A stretch of DNA of 64,000 nt from CAYNRA01 sp046293395 (GCA_046293395.1 JBKBOU010000001.1:806001-870000), one strand, 5' to 3'; shown: positions 42,832 to 52,900, counted from the first letter of the stretch. Numbers and translations: made by a program. The notes: generated by a model from the letters alone, not told the origin.

Positions 42832-43638
42832 TTAAAAATATCTAAAAATGTTCAAACCAAATCCACGAATAATACCAATTGGAATGGGTTTCAAGTTGGT
42901 AATTTCTGCCTTTGAGCCATCGATTGTCACAAGAAAATAAGATTTGTTCAGACGATATTTCGTATATACATCATTGATGACAAATTCTTTTTCACTATCG
43001 GAAAGTCTTTCTAAGAGAGATTGATTGGCTTCGGCAAATAAAGAAGAAGCATATCCAAACCGAGGTCCGAGGATAGTCCAATCGACACCCCATCTGCCTT
43101 TCCTGAACTGGTATCCAATCATAATTCCTGCCGAAGTCGATTGAACAGCAAAATCAATAGGTATGATTGAACTGTAAATTTTATCTTGAAAAAGGATGGA
43201 TATTTCAGATGGAATATTCAAATTAAACTTTTCGACATGTGCATAAACCGAGAAAAAAGGTCTTGATTCTTTTTGACCAAAATAATACCTGATTTCAGGT
43301 GAAATTCCGCGAATCCCAACTTCTGCCTTATCAAACTGGACATATTCAAAATTGACCCCAATAACATTTTCTCCAAATCTTCCTGCCAATGAATTGAGTG
43401 TATTGCCGAAAGGAATCTCTTTTTTATTTCTATAATAACCTGTTAAAGAAACACTTACATTTTTTCCAATCATTTGTTCAGCTTGAACAGAATATAGACG
43501 TGCAGCAGCTCCAAGCGCATTGATTTTCACTGCACTTTTGTTCCGAACATAAAATTCCTCAACATGTTGAGCCGAAACATCGCATACAGAAGCTGAAATG
43601 AAAAAAATAATTGTGTAAATTGAGTGACGAACATTCAT
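42832..43638 (-). CDS. Predicted outer-membrane beta-barrel-like protein, unknown function
   Basis: 268 aa, not recognised at family level with certainty; it resembles DUF3575-like outer-membrane proteins. A signal peptide ends near ASVCDVSAQ (residues 1-23). The rest is made of alternating hydrophobic/polar strands with many aromatic residues (VSVSLTGYYR, PEIRYYFG, GIMIGYQFRKGRWGVDW) and ends in phenylalanine (FRYF), as typical barrels do. The ATG at 43638 overlaps the threonine aldolase stop as TGATG, so they are translationally coupled. The function is unknown. Confidence 0.75.
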   Translation of the reverse strand: MNVRHSIYTIIFFISASVCDVSAQHVEEFYVRNKSAVKINALGAAARLYSVQAEQMIGKNVSVSLTGYYRNKKEIPFGNTLNSLAGRFGENVIGVNFEYVQFDKAEVGIRGISPEIRYYFGQKESRPFFSVYAHVEKFNLNIPSEISILFQDKIYSSIIPIDFAVQSTSAGIMIGYQFRKGRWGVDWTILGPRFGYASSLFAEANQSLLERLSDSEKEFVINDVYTKYRLNKSYFLVTIDGSKAEITNLKPIPIGIIRGFGLNIFRYF

Positions 43639-44660
43639 CAAATAAGTGTATTAAGTTGCGTGTAAACGTAATCTAGTTGGTTATCATCAAAATCAAGATG
43701 CGTGACAAACCGTATGTATTGACCACCAAAACCAACGGCTTTAATCCCTTTTTCTGCCATTATTTGAAGAAAATTTGAGGGCTGAATATCTGGATTTAAT
43801 TCAAAAATAACGATGTTAGTTGCGATGGGTAAAATTTGTTTCACATACGCTGCTTTCGCAAGTGACTCCCCTATCTTTTTAGCCCGTAAATGGTCTTCTT
43901 TGAGTCTATCAATATTGTTTTCAAGCGCGTACAGGCCTGCTGCTGCTAAAAAACCAGCTTGGCGCATTCCTCCGCCCATCGCTTTTCTATGTCTCCTCGC
44001 CTTTTGTATGAACTCTTTTGAACCAACCAATACAGAACCAACAGGACAGCCAAGCCCCTTAGAAAAACAAATGGAGACAGAGTCAAATTCCTTACCTAAC
44101 ACTTGGGGCGCATCCTTGGTCTCTACTAAGGCATTAAAAACACGCGCACCGTCCAAATGCAAAGGTAGGTGATGTTCCACACAAACTTCTTTAATTTCAC
44201 GGATGGATGTCAAGGAATAATACGCACCTCCGCCTTTGTTCATTGTATTCTCAAGGGAAACGAGTGACGTAATAGGTTGGTGAATATCCGACGGATTATT
44301 GATTGCTTCCCGAACTTGTGTGGCGGAAATACGACCATAGTCACCGTGTAACAATTTCAAAGACGAAAGACTGTTTGAGGCAACTCCTCCCCCTTCGTAT
44401 AAATAAATGTGTGATTTTTGGTCGCAAATGACTTCACTTCCTGGGAAAGTATGCACCTTTATTGCCAGCTGGTTTGTCATCGTACCTGACGGACAAAAGA
44501 GACCAGCCTCATGCCCAAATAGAGAAGCTGTTTTCTCTTCCAAAGCTTGGACAGTGGCATCTTCTTGGAAAACATCATCACCGACAGAAGCAGAAAACAT
44601 GAAATCCAGCATCGCTGGCGTAGGTCTTGTGACCGTGTCGCTACGTAAATCTACAATCAT
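43638..44660 (-). CDS. ltaE: Low-specificity L-threonine aldolase
   Basis: PLP enzyme that splits threonine or allo-threonine to glycine and acetaldehyde. DLRSDTVTRPT near the N-terminus, GTMTNQLAI, EGGGVASN and the PLP lysine in SICFSKGLGCPVGS are characteristic. The frame is open 30 nt further, but the ATG at 44660 gives the normal MIVDLRSDTVT start and 340 aa. A TACATTTG box lies 27 nt upstream on the minus strand. It is the first of three coupled genes; the link to the outer-membrane-like protein is unexplained. Confidence 0.94.
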   Translation of the reverse strand: MIVDLRSDTVTRPTPAMLDFMFSASVGDDVFQEDATVQALEEKTASLFGHEAGLFCPSGTMTNQLAIKVHTFPGSEVICDQKSHIYLYEGGGVASNSLSSLKLLHGDYGRISATQVREAINNPSDIHQPITSLVSLENTMNKGGGAYYSLTSIREIKEVCVEHHLPLHLDGARVFNALVETKDAPQVLGKEFDSVSICFSKGLGCPVGSVLVGSKEFIQKARRHRKAMGGGMRQAGFLAAAGLYALENNIDRLKEDHLRAKKIGESLAKAAYVKQILPIATNIVIFELNPDIQPSNFLQIMAEKGIKAVGFGGQYIRFVTHLDFDDNQLDYVYTQLNTLI

Positions 44661-44687
44661 TTGTACATAAAATTGAAAATGAACTAT

Positions 44688-44695
44688 CAAATGTA
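44688..44695 (-). promoter_or_regulatory. Bacteroidetes -7 box for the threonine aldolase operon
   Basis: Minus-strand TACATTTG matches TAnnTTTG and lies 27 nt before the ltaE ATG at 44660. Confidence 0.45.
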
Positions 44696-44737
44696 CAAAC
44701 GAAAAATTAGATTATTGGTGCATGTACGAGATGAAGG

Positions 44738-44845
44738 CTAAAACTTTATATCCATAAGCCAAAATCCAACAACAACTAGGGCTGAAAGAATAAGAACAAG
44801 GAACGCGGCTTGGGTATTTACAGATTTTTGGGGACTTTTTTCCAT
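44738..44845 (-). CDS. 35-aa single-pass membrane protein, unknown
   Basis: A complete short frame that encodes a charged, proline-containing N-terminus (MEKSPQKSVNTQ), one strongly hydrophobic helix (AAFLVLILSALVVVGFWLM, residues 13-31) and a short DIKF tail. The amino-acid pattern is what a real small inner-membrane protein would have: polar head, one membrane span, basic end. A TAAAATC leader precedes the ATG, and a TAGTTTTG box on the same strand lies 56 nt upstream (44902-44909). It is in the spacer between ltaE and the carboxyspermidine genes and is not part of either. I do not recognise the family; small subunits of respiratory or transport complexes look like this. Confidence 0.55.
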   Translation of the reverse strand: MEKSPQKSVNTQAAFLVLILSALVVVGFWLMDIKF

Positions 44846-44901
44846 GATTTTAATGAGTAAGCGGACAAATAATTGTACGAATGTACATAAAAACATAAAA
44901 A

Positions 44902-44909
44902 CAAAACTA
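44902..44909 (-). promoter_or_regulatory. Candidate -7 box for the 35-aa membrane protein
   Basis: Minus-strand TAGTTTTG matches TAnnTTTG and lies 56 nt before the small gene's ATG. The surrounding 100 nt are very A+T-rich, so chance is possible. Confidence 0.3.
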
Positions 44910-44951
44910 TATTAATCAAAATAATAAACGTTCAGTAAAGCAAAAAGTATC

Positions 44952-44959
44952 TATTTTTG
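44952..44959 (+). promoter_or_regulatory. Bacteroidetes -7 box for the carboxyspermidine genes
   Basis: TATTTTTG followed by C matches TAnnTTTG and lies 23 nt before the ATG at 44983, the same spacing as at galE. Confidence 0.5.
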
Positions 44960-44982
44960 CAAAAAAAATCGTAAAATCAATT

Positions 44983-46194
44983 ATGTCTAAAGTTATCATC
45001 ATTGGCGCAGGGGGTGTCGGCACGGTTGTCGCACACAAATGTGCTATGAACAGCGATGTTTTCAGCGAAATTTTATTGGCAAGCAGAACCAAATCAAAGT
45101 GTGATAAAATTGCGGCTGATATCCAAGAGATGCACGGAGTTACTATTCAAACAGCGCAAGTAGATGCAGACGATGTCCCAAGTTTGGTGGCATTGATTCG
45201 TTCATTTTCACCTAAAATGGTTATAAATGTAGCTCTACCCTACCAAGATTTGACCATTATGGACGCTTGTTTGGAAACGGGTGTTCACTATTTGGATACA
45301 GCGAATTACGAACCCAAAGACGTCGCTAAATTTGAATATAGCTGGCAATGGGCATACCAAGATAGATTCAAAGAAGCAGGTCTGATGGCTCTTTTGGGTT
45401 GTGGATTTGACCCAGGCGTAACGCAAGTATTTACAGCTTATGCAGCCAAACATCACTTTGATGAAATGCATTATTTAGATATTATTGACTGCAATGCGGG
45501 AGATCATGGAAAAGCATTTGCCACGAATTTCAATCCAGAAATCAATATCCGCGAAATCACACAGCCAGGCAGATATTGGGAGAATGGCGCGTGGGTAGAA
45601 ATTCCGGCTATGTCTATTCACAAACCCATTGATTACCCCGGTATTGGACCGAAAGAGTCCTATGTTTTGTATCACGAAGAATTGGAATCTTTGGTCAAAA
45701 ATTTCCCTACCTTAAAAAGAGCAAGATTTTGGATGACTTTTGGCCAAGCCTACATTACCCACTTACAAGTACTTGAAAACGTAGGCATGACGAGCATCAA
45801 ACCCATTCAATTCCAAGGAATGGATGTCGTCCCGTTGGAATTTTTAAAGGCTGTTTTACCAGCACCGGAGTCATTGGGAGAAAACTACACGGGCCAAACG
45901 TCTATCGGCTGCCAGATAAAAGGTATCAAAGATGGACAAGAGAAAACCTATTATGTTTGGAATAACTGTGACCATGCAGAAGCCTACAAGGAAGTTCGGT
46001 CGCAGGCGGTTTCTTATACTACGGGTGTGCCAGCCATGCTTGGTGCTATGTTGATGTTGACCAACGAAGAGTGGTTAAAACCAGGAGTTTACAACGTAGA
46101 AGAACTCAATCCAGACCCATTCATGGATTTACTAAACAAACATGGTTTACCTTGGAATGAACAAGTAAATGGAGTTTTACCCCACGAATATTAA
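44983..46194 (+). CDS. Carboxy(nor)spermidine dehydrogenase (saccharopine dehydrogenase family)
   Basis: NADPH-dependent enzyme that condenses a diamine (putrescine or diaminopropane) with aspartate semialdehyde to carboxyspermidine. It has an N-terminal Rossmann motif GAGGVGTVVAHKC (residues 8-20) and the saccharopine dehydrogenase-like core with CGFDPGVTQVF near residue 140. The size of 403 aa is that of the carboxynorspermidine dehydrogenase branch, not of lysine-pathway enzymes. The decarboxylase for its product is the next gene, 64 nt downstream. In Bacteroidetes this pair is known to make spermidine without S-adenosylmethionine decarboxylase. Confidence 0.92.
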   Translation: MSKVIIIGAGGVGTVVAHKCAMNSDVFSEILLASRTKSKCDKIAADIQEMHGVTIQTAQVDADDVPSLVALIRSFSPKMVINVALPYQDLTIMDACLETGVHYLDTANYEPKDVAKFEYSWQWAYQDRFKEAGLMALLGCGFDPGVTQVFTAYAAKHHFDEMHYLDIIDCNAGDHGKAFATNFNPEINIREITQPGRYWENGAWVEIPAMSIHKPIDYPGIGPKESYVLYHEELESLVKNFPTLKRARFWMTFGQAYITHLQVLENVGMTSIKPIQFQGMDVVPLEFLKAVLPAPESLGENYTGQTSIGCQIKGIKDGQEKTYYVWNNCDHAEAYKEVRSQAVSYTTGVPAMLGAMLMLTNEEWLKPGVYNVEELNPDPFMDLLNKHGLPWNEQVNGVLPHEY

Positions 46195-46209
46195 TTAAAA
46201 AACCAAAAG

Positions 46210-46244
46210 TGAGTCACAGAAAGTATATTTTTGTGACTCATTTT
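46210..46244 (+). terminator. Hairpin with overlapping -7 box between the two polyamine genes
   Basis: A 9-bp stem TGAGTCACA (46210-46218) with TGTGACTCA (46232-46240), 13-nt loop and TTTT behind it, 15 nt after the dehydrogenase stop. The loop and right arm contain TATTTTTG (46226-46233), a TAnnTTTG box 25 nt before the decarboxylase ATG. The element may thus end one transcript and start the next. Confidence 0.6.
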
Positions 46245-46258
46245 GAATCAACAAATCA

Positions 46259-47395
46259 ATGGCCATTTCATTTTCTACTATTCCTTCTCCTTGTTTTGTC
46301 TTAGAGAAAACATTGTTAAGAAAGAACTTGACTTTACTTCAGGAGGTGCAAGCGGCTTCTGGAGCATCCATCATTTTGGCATTGAAGGGATTTTCAATGT
46401 ATCACACATTTCCGTTTGTAAAACAATTTCTATCCGGTGCCACCGCAAGTTCCTTAAACGAAGCTCGTCTTATATTTGAAGAAATGGGTTGTTATGCGCA
46501 CGTCTATTCACCAGCTTATAAGCCGGAAGAATTTGATGAACTCATGCGATACAGTAGCCATATCACGTTTAATTCGTTGGGACAATACCAGCAATTTTAT
46601 CCGCGAATAGCTGCATTTGACCGAAAAATAGCCGTAGGTCTGCGCATAAATCCACAATATGCAGAAGTAGATACAGATATGTACAACCCCTGTATTGTTG
46701 GTTCACGGCTAGGGATTACACGTGAGGCACTTGGAGACACACTACCCGAAGGCGTTGATGGACTTCATTTTCACACACTTTGTGAGAATGATTCCTACGT
46801 ACTGGAGAGAACATTGACGCATGTAGAAGAGAAGTTTGGCGATTTATTGCATCAAGTATCTTGGTTGAATATGGGTGGTGGACATTTGATGACACGTGAA
46901 GGCTACAATCACGCACATCTCATTGAACAAATCATGCGACTTAGAACAACGTATCAGCTGGATATTATTCTTGAACCTGGCTCGGCCATTGCTTGGCGAA
47001 CAGGTTATTTGAAATCCACTGTTTTAGACATCGTGGATGCTCAGGGTGTTGATGTGGCTATTTTGGATGTTTCTTTTGCGGCACACATGCCCGATACACT
47101 CGAAATGCCCTACAAACCAAAAATTTTAGGTGCTACAGATGCAATAGAAGGAAAACCTACGTACAGAATGGGTGGAATGACTTGTCTTGCTGGTGATTAC
47201 ATGGGTGATTATTCTTTCGATGCCCCACTTAAAATTGGAGATACTTTGATTTTCGATGATATGATTCATTACACAATGGTCAAAACAACGACATTCAACG
47301 GCGTTGGCTTGCCTTCCATGGGTATTTGGGAAGAAGACGATTCATTCACCTTATTGAAATCCTTCGGATTTGAAACATTCAAAGACCGAATTTAA
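46259..47395 (+). CDS. nspC: Carboxynorspermidine decarboxylase
   Basis: PLP-dependent alanine-racemase-fold decarboxylase that converts carboxyspermidine or carboxynorspermidine to the polyamine. The PLP lysine is in LALKGFSMY, the HFHTLCEN segment binds PLP, the GGGH block is in NMGGGHLMT, and EPGSAIAW and CLAGDYMGDY carry the C-terminal active-site residues. 378 aa is the NspC length. It follows the dehydrogenase and has its own candidate promoter in the hairpin. Spermidine is the likely product, as in other Bacteroidetes. Confidence 0.94.
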   Translation: MAISFSTIPSPCFVLEKTLLRKNLTLLQEVQAASGASIILALKGFSMYHTFPFVKQFLSGATASSLNEARLIFEEMGCYAHVYSPAYKPEEFDELMRYSSHITFNSLGQYQQFYPRIAAFDRKIAVGLRINPQYAEVDTDMYNPCIVGSRLGITREALGDTLPEGVDGLHFHTLCENDSYVLERTLTHVEEKFGDLLHQVSWLNMGGGHLMTREGYNHAHLIEQIMRLRTTYQLDIILEPGSAIAWRTGYLKSTVLDIVDAQGVDVAILDVSFAAHMPDTLEMPYKPKILGATDAIEGKPTYRMGGMTCLAGDYMGDYSFDAPLKIGDTLIFDDMIHYTMVKTTTFNGVGLPSMGIWEEDDSFTLLKSFGFETFKDRI

Positions 47396-47413
47396 GCTAT
47401 TTCCAAAGATAAA

Positions 47414-47461
47414 AATCATCGTACGGGCGTAGCTAATTACCCAATCGCCCATACGATGATT
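47414..47461 (-). terminator. Terminator of the NRAMP-like gene
   Basis: A 16-bp stem with one mismatch (47414-47429 with 47446-47461) and a 16-nt loop. On the minus strand it is followed by TTTTTATC. It lies 9 nt past the transporter's stop and also follows the convergent nspC gene. Confidence 0.75.
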
Positions 47462-47470
47462 AAAAAAACC

Positions 47471-48634
47471 TTACGTGAAAAGCGGCCAAAGCGACATCAT
47501 AATTAACAAGAAAACAACCACCCAAATAAGCATTTCCCATACTGGATTTAGCTTATCTTTTCTTTTTCGACAAGCAAAAAGCAACATCAACAAGCCCAAC
47601 GGAAGCACGAAACTATTGAGTGTTCCAGCTAAAACGAGCATAGAAGCCGGCTTGCCTAAGAAAATAAAAAGAAACAGCGAGACTAAAATAAAACCAATTG
47701 TAGAAGATAAATTGTACTTTTCAGCATAAGAAAACTCTGTTTTCAAGAAAGAAACAGACGTATAAGCAGCACCAAGAACTGAGGTAATACCGGCAGCCCA
47801 AAGCAAGACACCAAAAAGAGGTCGCCCCCAATTTCCAGCAAGTTGAACAAAAATAGTAGCAGCAGGATTGGAAGCGTCAAGTGTGAGAAACGGATATTTA
47901 ACCAAAACACCGACGACAACCAAAAAAAGCAGAAAACGAATGAAAGCAGTAATCAATATGCCCGTTACTGCACTTTTACGAACAAAAGGTTGCACATTTT
48001 CACCGACAATTCCTTGGTCAATTAATCGATGCGCTCCAGCAAAAGAAATATAGCCACCTACTGTACCCCCAACGAGTGTGAGCGTCGCAATCGGATTGAA
48101 TTGAGTTGGAAGAATGGTGAATTGAGCCACTTTTTCGAACGAGACATCCACCTGAAATACAGCAACCAGGAGTAAGCCAATTAAGACCAAACCCATACCT
48201 ATTGTAAACATATCCAGTCCTGATTTCAGGAAAGGCTGATACAATACAAAAATAGCGATGGAAGCACTCATTACAGCACCTTGGATAAGTGTAAGAGACG
48301 GAAAAACCAGCGAAAGCCCCAAAGCCGCACCTGCCAAATTCCCGATATTAAAAGCAATACCTCCAAAACTCACAAGCAATGCCAAGCCTGTTCCGGCGTA
48401 CGGTAAAACGGTATTGGCAAGTTGTTGTGCGCGCATTCCTGTTTTGGTGACTTGTTGCCAGATAGTCATTTGAATCACAATATCCAAAAGTGTGGATAAA
48501 ACCAATACGAAGCCAAAACTATACAAAAGCTCTTTGGTAAAAAGGGCGGTTTGCGTTAAAAATCCGGGTCCAACAGCGGAAGTCGCCATCAAGAAAATAG
48601 CACCTATGAGAGAGCTACTGCGAGATTTTAGCAT
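47471..48634 (-). CDS. NRAMP-related membrane transporter (YcsG-like)
   Basis: Integral membrane protein of 387 aa with about 11 hydrophobic segments. The N-terminal SAVGPGFLTQTALF segment is in the place of NRAMP helix 1, which normally carries DPGN for metal binding; here DPGN is missing. In helix 6, GGYISFAGAHRLID replaces the metal-binding MPH motif. The same features occur in the Bacillus YcsG-like branch of the family. It is therefore related to divalent metal transporters but probably carries something else. It is monocistronic, ends at a clear hairpin, and is divergent from the efflux operon. Confidence 0.85.
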   Translation of the reverse strand: MLKSRSSSLIGAIFLMATSAVGPGFLTQTALFTKELLYSFGFVLVLSTLLDIVIQMTIWQQVTKTGMRAQQLANTVLPYAGTGLALLVSFGGIAFNIGNLAGAALGLSLVFPSLTLIQGAVMSASIAIFVLYQPFLKSGLDMFTIGMGLVLIGLLLVAVFQVDVSFEKVAQFTILPTQFNPIATLTLVGGTVGGYISFAGAHRLIDQGIVGENVQPFVRKSAVTGILITAFIRFLLFLVVVGVLVKYPFLTLDASNPAATIFVQLAGNWGRPLFGVLLWAAGITSVLGAAYTSVSFLKTEFSYAEKYNLSSTIGFILVSLFLFIFLGKPASMLVLAGTLNSFVLPLGLLMLLFACRKRKDKLNPVWEMLIWVVVFLLIMMSLWPLFT

Positions 48635-48868
48635 AGATAAAGTAAAGATTACCTGAATAGTAAGGAAATAGGAATGGATGACATAAGAAGCAAATTACGG
48701 GGAATCAACGCGATTATACAAATAGATAGAAAAACGTATTTTATCTACATTCTCATTCACCTTATCAAATGCAAGGAAAAGCAAGGGGAATAAAAGCCTG
48801 ATTGTAGCATTTTTTGGTTAAATTCGGGCTTTAAAACGTACTAGAATTAAATCAAATCAATCAACTTT

Positions 48869-49936
48869 ATGCGTCCGTTACTTATAATAGGTGCTCTAAT
48901 CCTTTTACTTTTTGTTGGAAAACAGTTTTTTTGGGGAGAATCAAAAGATCAAAATGCTGCGACACAAGGTGGTGCACCAGGCCAGAAAACACCTCCAGGA
49001 AGTTTACCTGTAGATATTTTTATCACTAAAATCAACGATGCAGACCAACTCATCTATGCATCCGGAACGGCTGTTCCTAATGAAGAAGTGGAACTTCGGA
49101 GTGAGACATCGGGTCGGATTGTTCAGCTCAATATCCAAGAAGGGGGCGTTGTTCAAAAAGGGCAAATGATTGCGAAAATCAAAGACGATGATTTACGCGC
49201 CCAACTCAAGAAAATCCAGTTGGAACAAACCTTGGCGAATCAAATCGAAGCTAGACAAAAGAAATTACTTGACATCAACGCGATTAGTCGAGAAGAATAC
49301 GACTTAGCAGTCAATAAAGTAAGCACCTTGAAAGCCGATGAAGAGCTTTTGCGTGTTCAGTTGGATAGAACAACGATTCGAGCGCCATTTACGGGCAGAA
49401 TTGGCCTAAAAAGTATAAGTGTTGGCGCGTACATCACACCGACAAATGCCATTGCTACTTTGGTTCAAATTAATCCGATAAAAATCGACTTTTCTGTTCC
49501 AGAGAAATACCTTGCGAATGTTCGCGTGGGGCAAGTTGTCCAATTTGAAGTAGATGGATTGAAAGAAGGCTTCACGGCTAAAATCAATGCCATTGACCCA
49601 CGTGTCGATGCCTCTTTGCGTACTTTGCGTGTGCGTGCCATTGCTTCCAACCAGAATAATAAACTGCTTCCTGGTATGTTTACTCGGATTCAGTTGGCGG
49701 TTGCGAGTAATCGGTCGATTTTAGTTCCTACAGATGCCGTCGTACCTGTTTTAGATGGCAAACAAGTGTATGTTATGCAAAATGGGAAAGCCACACCGCG
49801 CCCAATTGTTACCGGAATCCGTGACCAAAAGTATGTAGAAGTGCTTTCTGGTTTACAAGTCGGAGACTCCTTAATTGTGAGTGCCATCATGTCATTACGT
49901 CCTGAAATGCCCGTAAAAGCTAAATTAGTCAAATAA
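48869..49936 (+). CDS. RND efflux periplasmic adaptor
   Basis: Membrane fusion protein that bridges inner-membrane pump and outer-membrane channel. An N-terminal hydrophobic anchor (residues 1-21) is followed by the lipoyl-like half (SGTAVPNEEVELRSETSGRI), a short alpha-hairpin (about 100-150), the RTTIRAPFTGRIGL second half-motif and a beta-barrel region. No lipobox cysteine is present, so it is anchored by the helix. At 355 aa it is the AcrA/MexE-type size. It is 3 nt before the pump gene and starts a three-gene operon. Substrates are unknown. Confidence 0.93.
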   Translation: MRPLLIIGALILLLFVGKQFFWGESKDQNAATQGGAPGQKTPPGSLPVDIFITKINDADQLIYASGTAVPNEEVELRSETSGRIVQLNIQEGGVVQKGQMIAKIKDDDLRAQLKKIQLEQTLANQIEARQKKLLDINAISREEYDLAVNKVSTLKADEELLRVQLDRTTIRAPFTGRIGLKSISVGAYITPTNAIATLVQINPIKIDFSVPEKYLANVRVGQVVQFEVDGLKEGFTAKINAIDPRVDASLRTLRVRAIASNQNNKLLPGMFTRIQLAVASNRSILVPTDAVVPVLDGKQVYVMQNGKATPRPIVTGIRDQKYVEVLSGLQVGDSLIVSAIMSLRPEMPVKAKLVK

Positions 49937-49939
49937 ACC

Positions 49940-52900
49940 ATGTCATTATCAACCACATCTATCAAAAGACCTGTTTTGGCAATCGTCATGAACTTGATGA
50001 TTATCATTTTTGGGGTCATTGGGTATCAATTTTTAGGAGTTCGTGAATTTCCTTCCATTGACCCACCGATTGTCACTGTTCGAACTAATTACCCAGGTGC
50101 AAACGCAGATATTATTGAATCACAAATTACTGAACCTCTTGAAAAAGCACTGAATAGCGTTGAGGGGATTCGGTCAGTAAGTTCCGCAAGCAACCAAGGG
50201 TCGAGTAATATCACGATTGAATTTAACTTAAATGTCGATATGGAACGTGCGGCAAATGACGTACGCGACAAGGTTTCCTCGGCTGTGGCTTTGCTACCAC
50301 GAGATATTGATGGTTTACCGATTGTTCAGAAGTCTGATGCCGACGGCGAAGCCATTATCTCAATGACATTGCAGAGCAATTCTCGGTCTATCTTAGAAAT
50401 AAGTGATTACGCAGAAAATGTTATTTCACCTCGTTTTGAAACGATTGAAGGTGTGAGTGGTATTCGTATTTGGGGTTTCAAACGCTTCTCCATGCGACTT
50501 TGGATGGATCCCGCCAAGATGTCTGCCCTGAAAATCACCACACAAGATATAAAACAAGCATTAGATAGAGAAAATATTGAGTTACCAAGTGGTAAACTAC
50601 AAGGAAATACAACTGAACTAACGGTAAAGACAGTCGGTCGATTTACCAACGAAGAGGATTTCAATAATATGATTATCCGGAATGAGGCGGAGCGTGTTGT
50701 TCGTTTCAGAGACGTTGGTTATGCTATTTTGGGCGCTGAAAACGAGGAAACAATTCTACGTTGGAACGGCGAACCGATGGTTGGTATCGCGATTTCACCT
50801 CAACCTGGTTCAAATTACCTAGAAATTGCCAAAGAAGTATATAAAAGAGCGGACGAAATCAAGGCGGGTTTACCAAAAGATTACAAAATGGAAACCATCT
50901 TGGACTATACCACTTTCATCTCGCAATCTGTAACTGAAGTAGCTGAAACGCTATTAATCGCCATCGTTCTTGTGGTATTGATTATTTTCCTATTCTTCCG
51001 TGATTGGATTGTGGCTGTCCGCCCTTTGATTGATATTCCGGTTTCACTTATTGGTACATTCTTTATCATGTATATTCTTGGTTTTTCCGTGAATGTATTG
51101 ACCTTATTGGCGATTGTCTTGGCAACAGGTCTTGTAGTAGATGATGGAATTGTCGTTACCGAAAATATCTACAAGAAAATCGAAGAAGGAATGAACCCCA
51201 TCGAAGCAGCTATCAAGGGCTCAAACGAGATTATTTTTGCTGTTTTATCTACATCTATCACGTTGGCAGCGGTTTTCTTACCCGTTATTTTCATGGAAGG
51301 ATTCGTTGGAAAACTTTTCCGAGAATTTGGTATTGTCCTCGCCTCCGCCGTCCTTATTTCGGCTTTTGTCTCGTTGACATTAACCCCCATGTTGAACGCC
51401 TATTTAATCCGGAAAGACAGCAAGAAAAGCAAATTCTATGTTGCAACAGAGCCATTCTTTGAACGATTCGAGATGAACTACAAAAACTCGTTGGTTGGTT
51501 TTCTTCAAAAACGTTGGTTGGTTTTGCCAATTCTTGTCGTAACAGCAGGGATGATTTATTATTTCGGAAAGCAACTCAAATCTGAACTAGCTCCTTTGGA
51601 TGACAGAAGCCAACTACAAATTTCTATGTCTGGGCCAGAAGGTTCTTCATACGAATTTATGGATAGATACATCCAACAGGTAGCGCAAATGATTCAGGAT
51701 TCTATTCCTGAACGAAACGGTGTCTTGACGGTCAGTGCGCCAGGCTTTGCGGGTTCAGGCGGGGCAAATACAGGATTTGGACGAATCACTTTGCAAGATA
51801 AATTGACACGGAAAGGACGTTCGCAGAGTGAAATTGCCGCCTATTTGAATGCGAATATCAAGAAAATTCCAGACGGACGTGCATTCATCAATGAACAGCA
51901 AACGATTTCTGTAAATAAGAGAGGCGGGCTGCCTGTGCAATACGTTATTCAAGCGCCTAATTTTGCCAAATTACGGGAATATCTACCCACTTTCATGGAA
52001 AAAGTGCAAGAACACCCAACATTCTCCGTTTCAGATGTCAACTTGAAATTTAGTAAACCTGAGTTGACCATTCAAATTGACCGTGAAAAAGCAAAAAGCA
52101 TGGGAGTTTCTGTTGCAGACGTAGCGCAAACGATGCAACTAGCCTTTGCTGGGCAGCGGTTCAGCTATTTCAATATGAATGGACGGCAGTACCAAGTAAT
52201 TGGACAATTTGACCGAGGAAATCGAAACGAACCACTTGATTTAAAATCATCCTACGTTAAGAATAATGCGGGTGAACTTATTCAATTAGACAATATTGTA
52301 CGCGCAGAAGAGCAAAGTAGTCCACCCCAATTATATCATTACGACAGATACATGAGTGCTACGATTTCAGCTGGTCTCGCTCCTGGAAAGACGATTTCAG
52401 ATGGAATTGCAGCCATGGACGAGATTAGAGAGTCGTTGAATGACCCTGCAATTCGTACTACTTTAACTGGATCTTCGCGTGATTTTGCCGAAAGTTCTTC
52501 CAATACACTCTTCTCTTTCTTGCTTGCTTTATTGCTCGTTTATCTCATTTTAGCAGCACAGTTTGAGAGTTTTATTGACCCACTCATCATTATGTTTACC
52601 GTTCCTTTGGCTTTGGCAGGTGCCATTTTCTCACTTTGGTACTTTGACCAAACTTTGAATATCTTCTCTCAAATCGGGATTATCATGTTGATTGGTTTGG
52701 TAACGAAAAACGGAATTTTGATTGTCGAATTCGCCAACCAATTGCGCGAAAAAGGCATGGAACTCAAAGAAGCGGCCTTGGAAGCGTCTTCACTTCGGCT
52801 TAGACCGATATTAATGACAACATTGGCAACGGCTTTGGGTGCTTTACCTATTGCAACGGCATTTGGAGCAGCCGGAGAAAGTAGAAAATCCATGGGAATT

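Noticed and set aside
42832..43638. Calling this protein a porin
   Set aside because: Strand pattern and C-terminal Phe fit an outer-membrane barrel, but there is no family match that supports a porin function.
48674..48793. 39-codon open frame (starts MDDIRSKLRG) between the NRAMP-like gene and the efflux operon, with a purine-rich leader AAGGAAATAGGA
   Set aside because: Bacteroidetes do not rely on Shine-Dalgarno sites, the peptide has no clear motif or membrane helix pattern, and nothing supports its expression.
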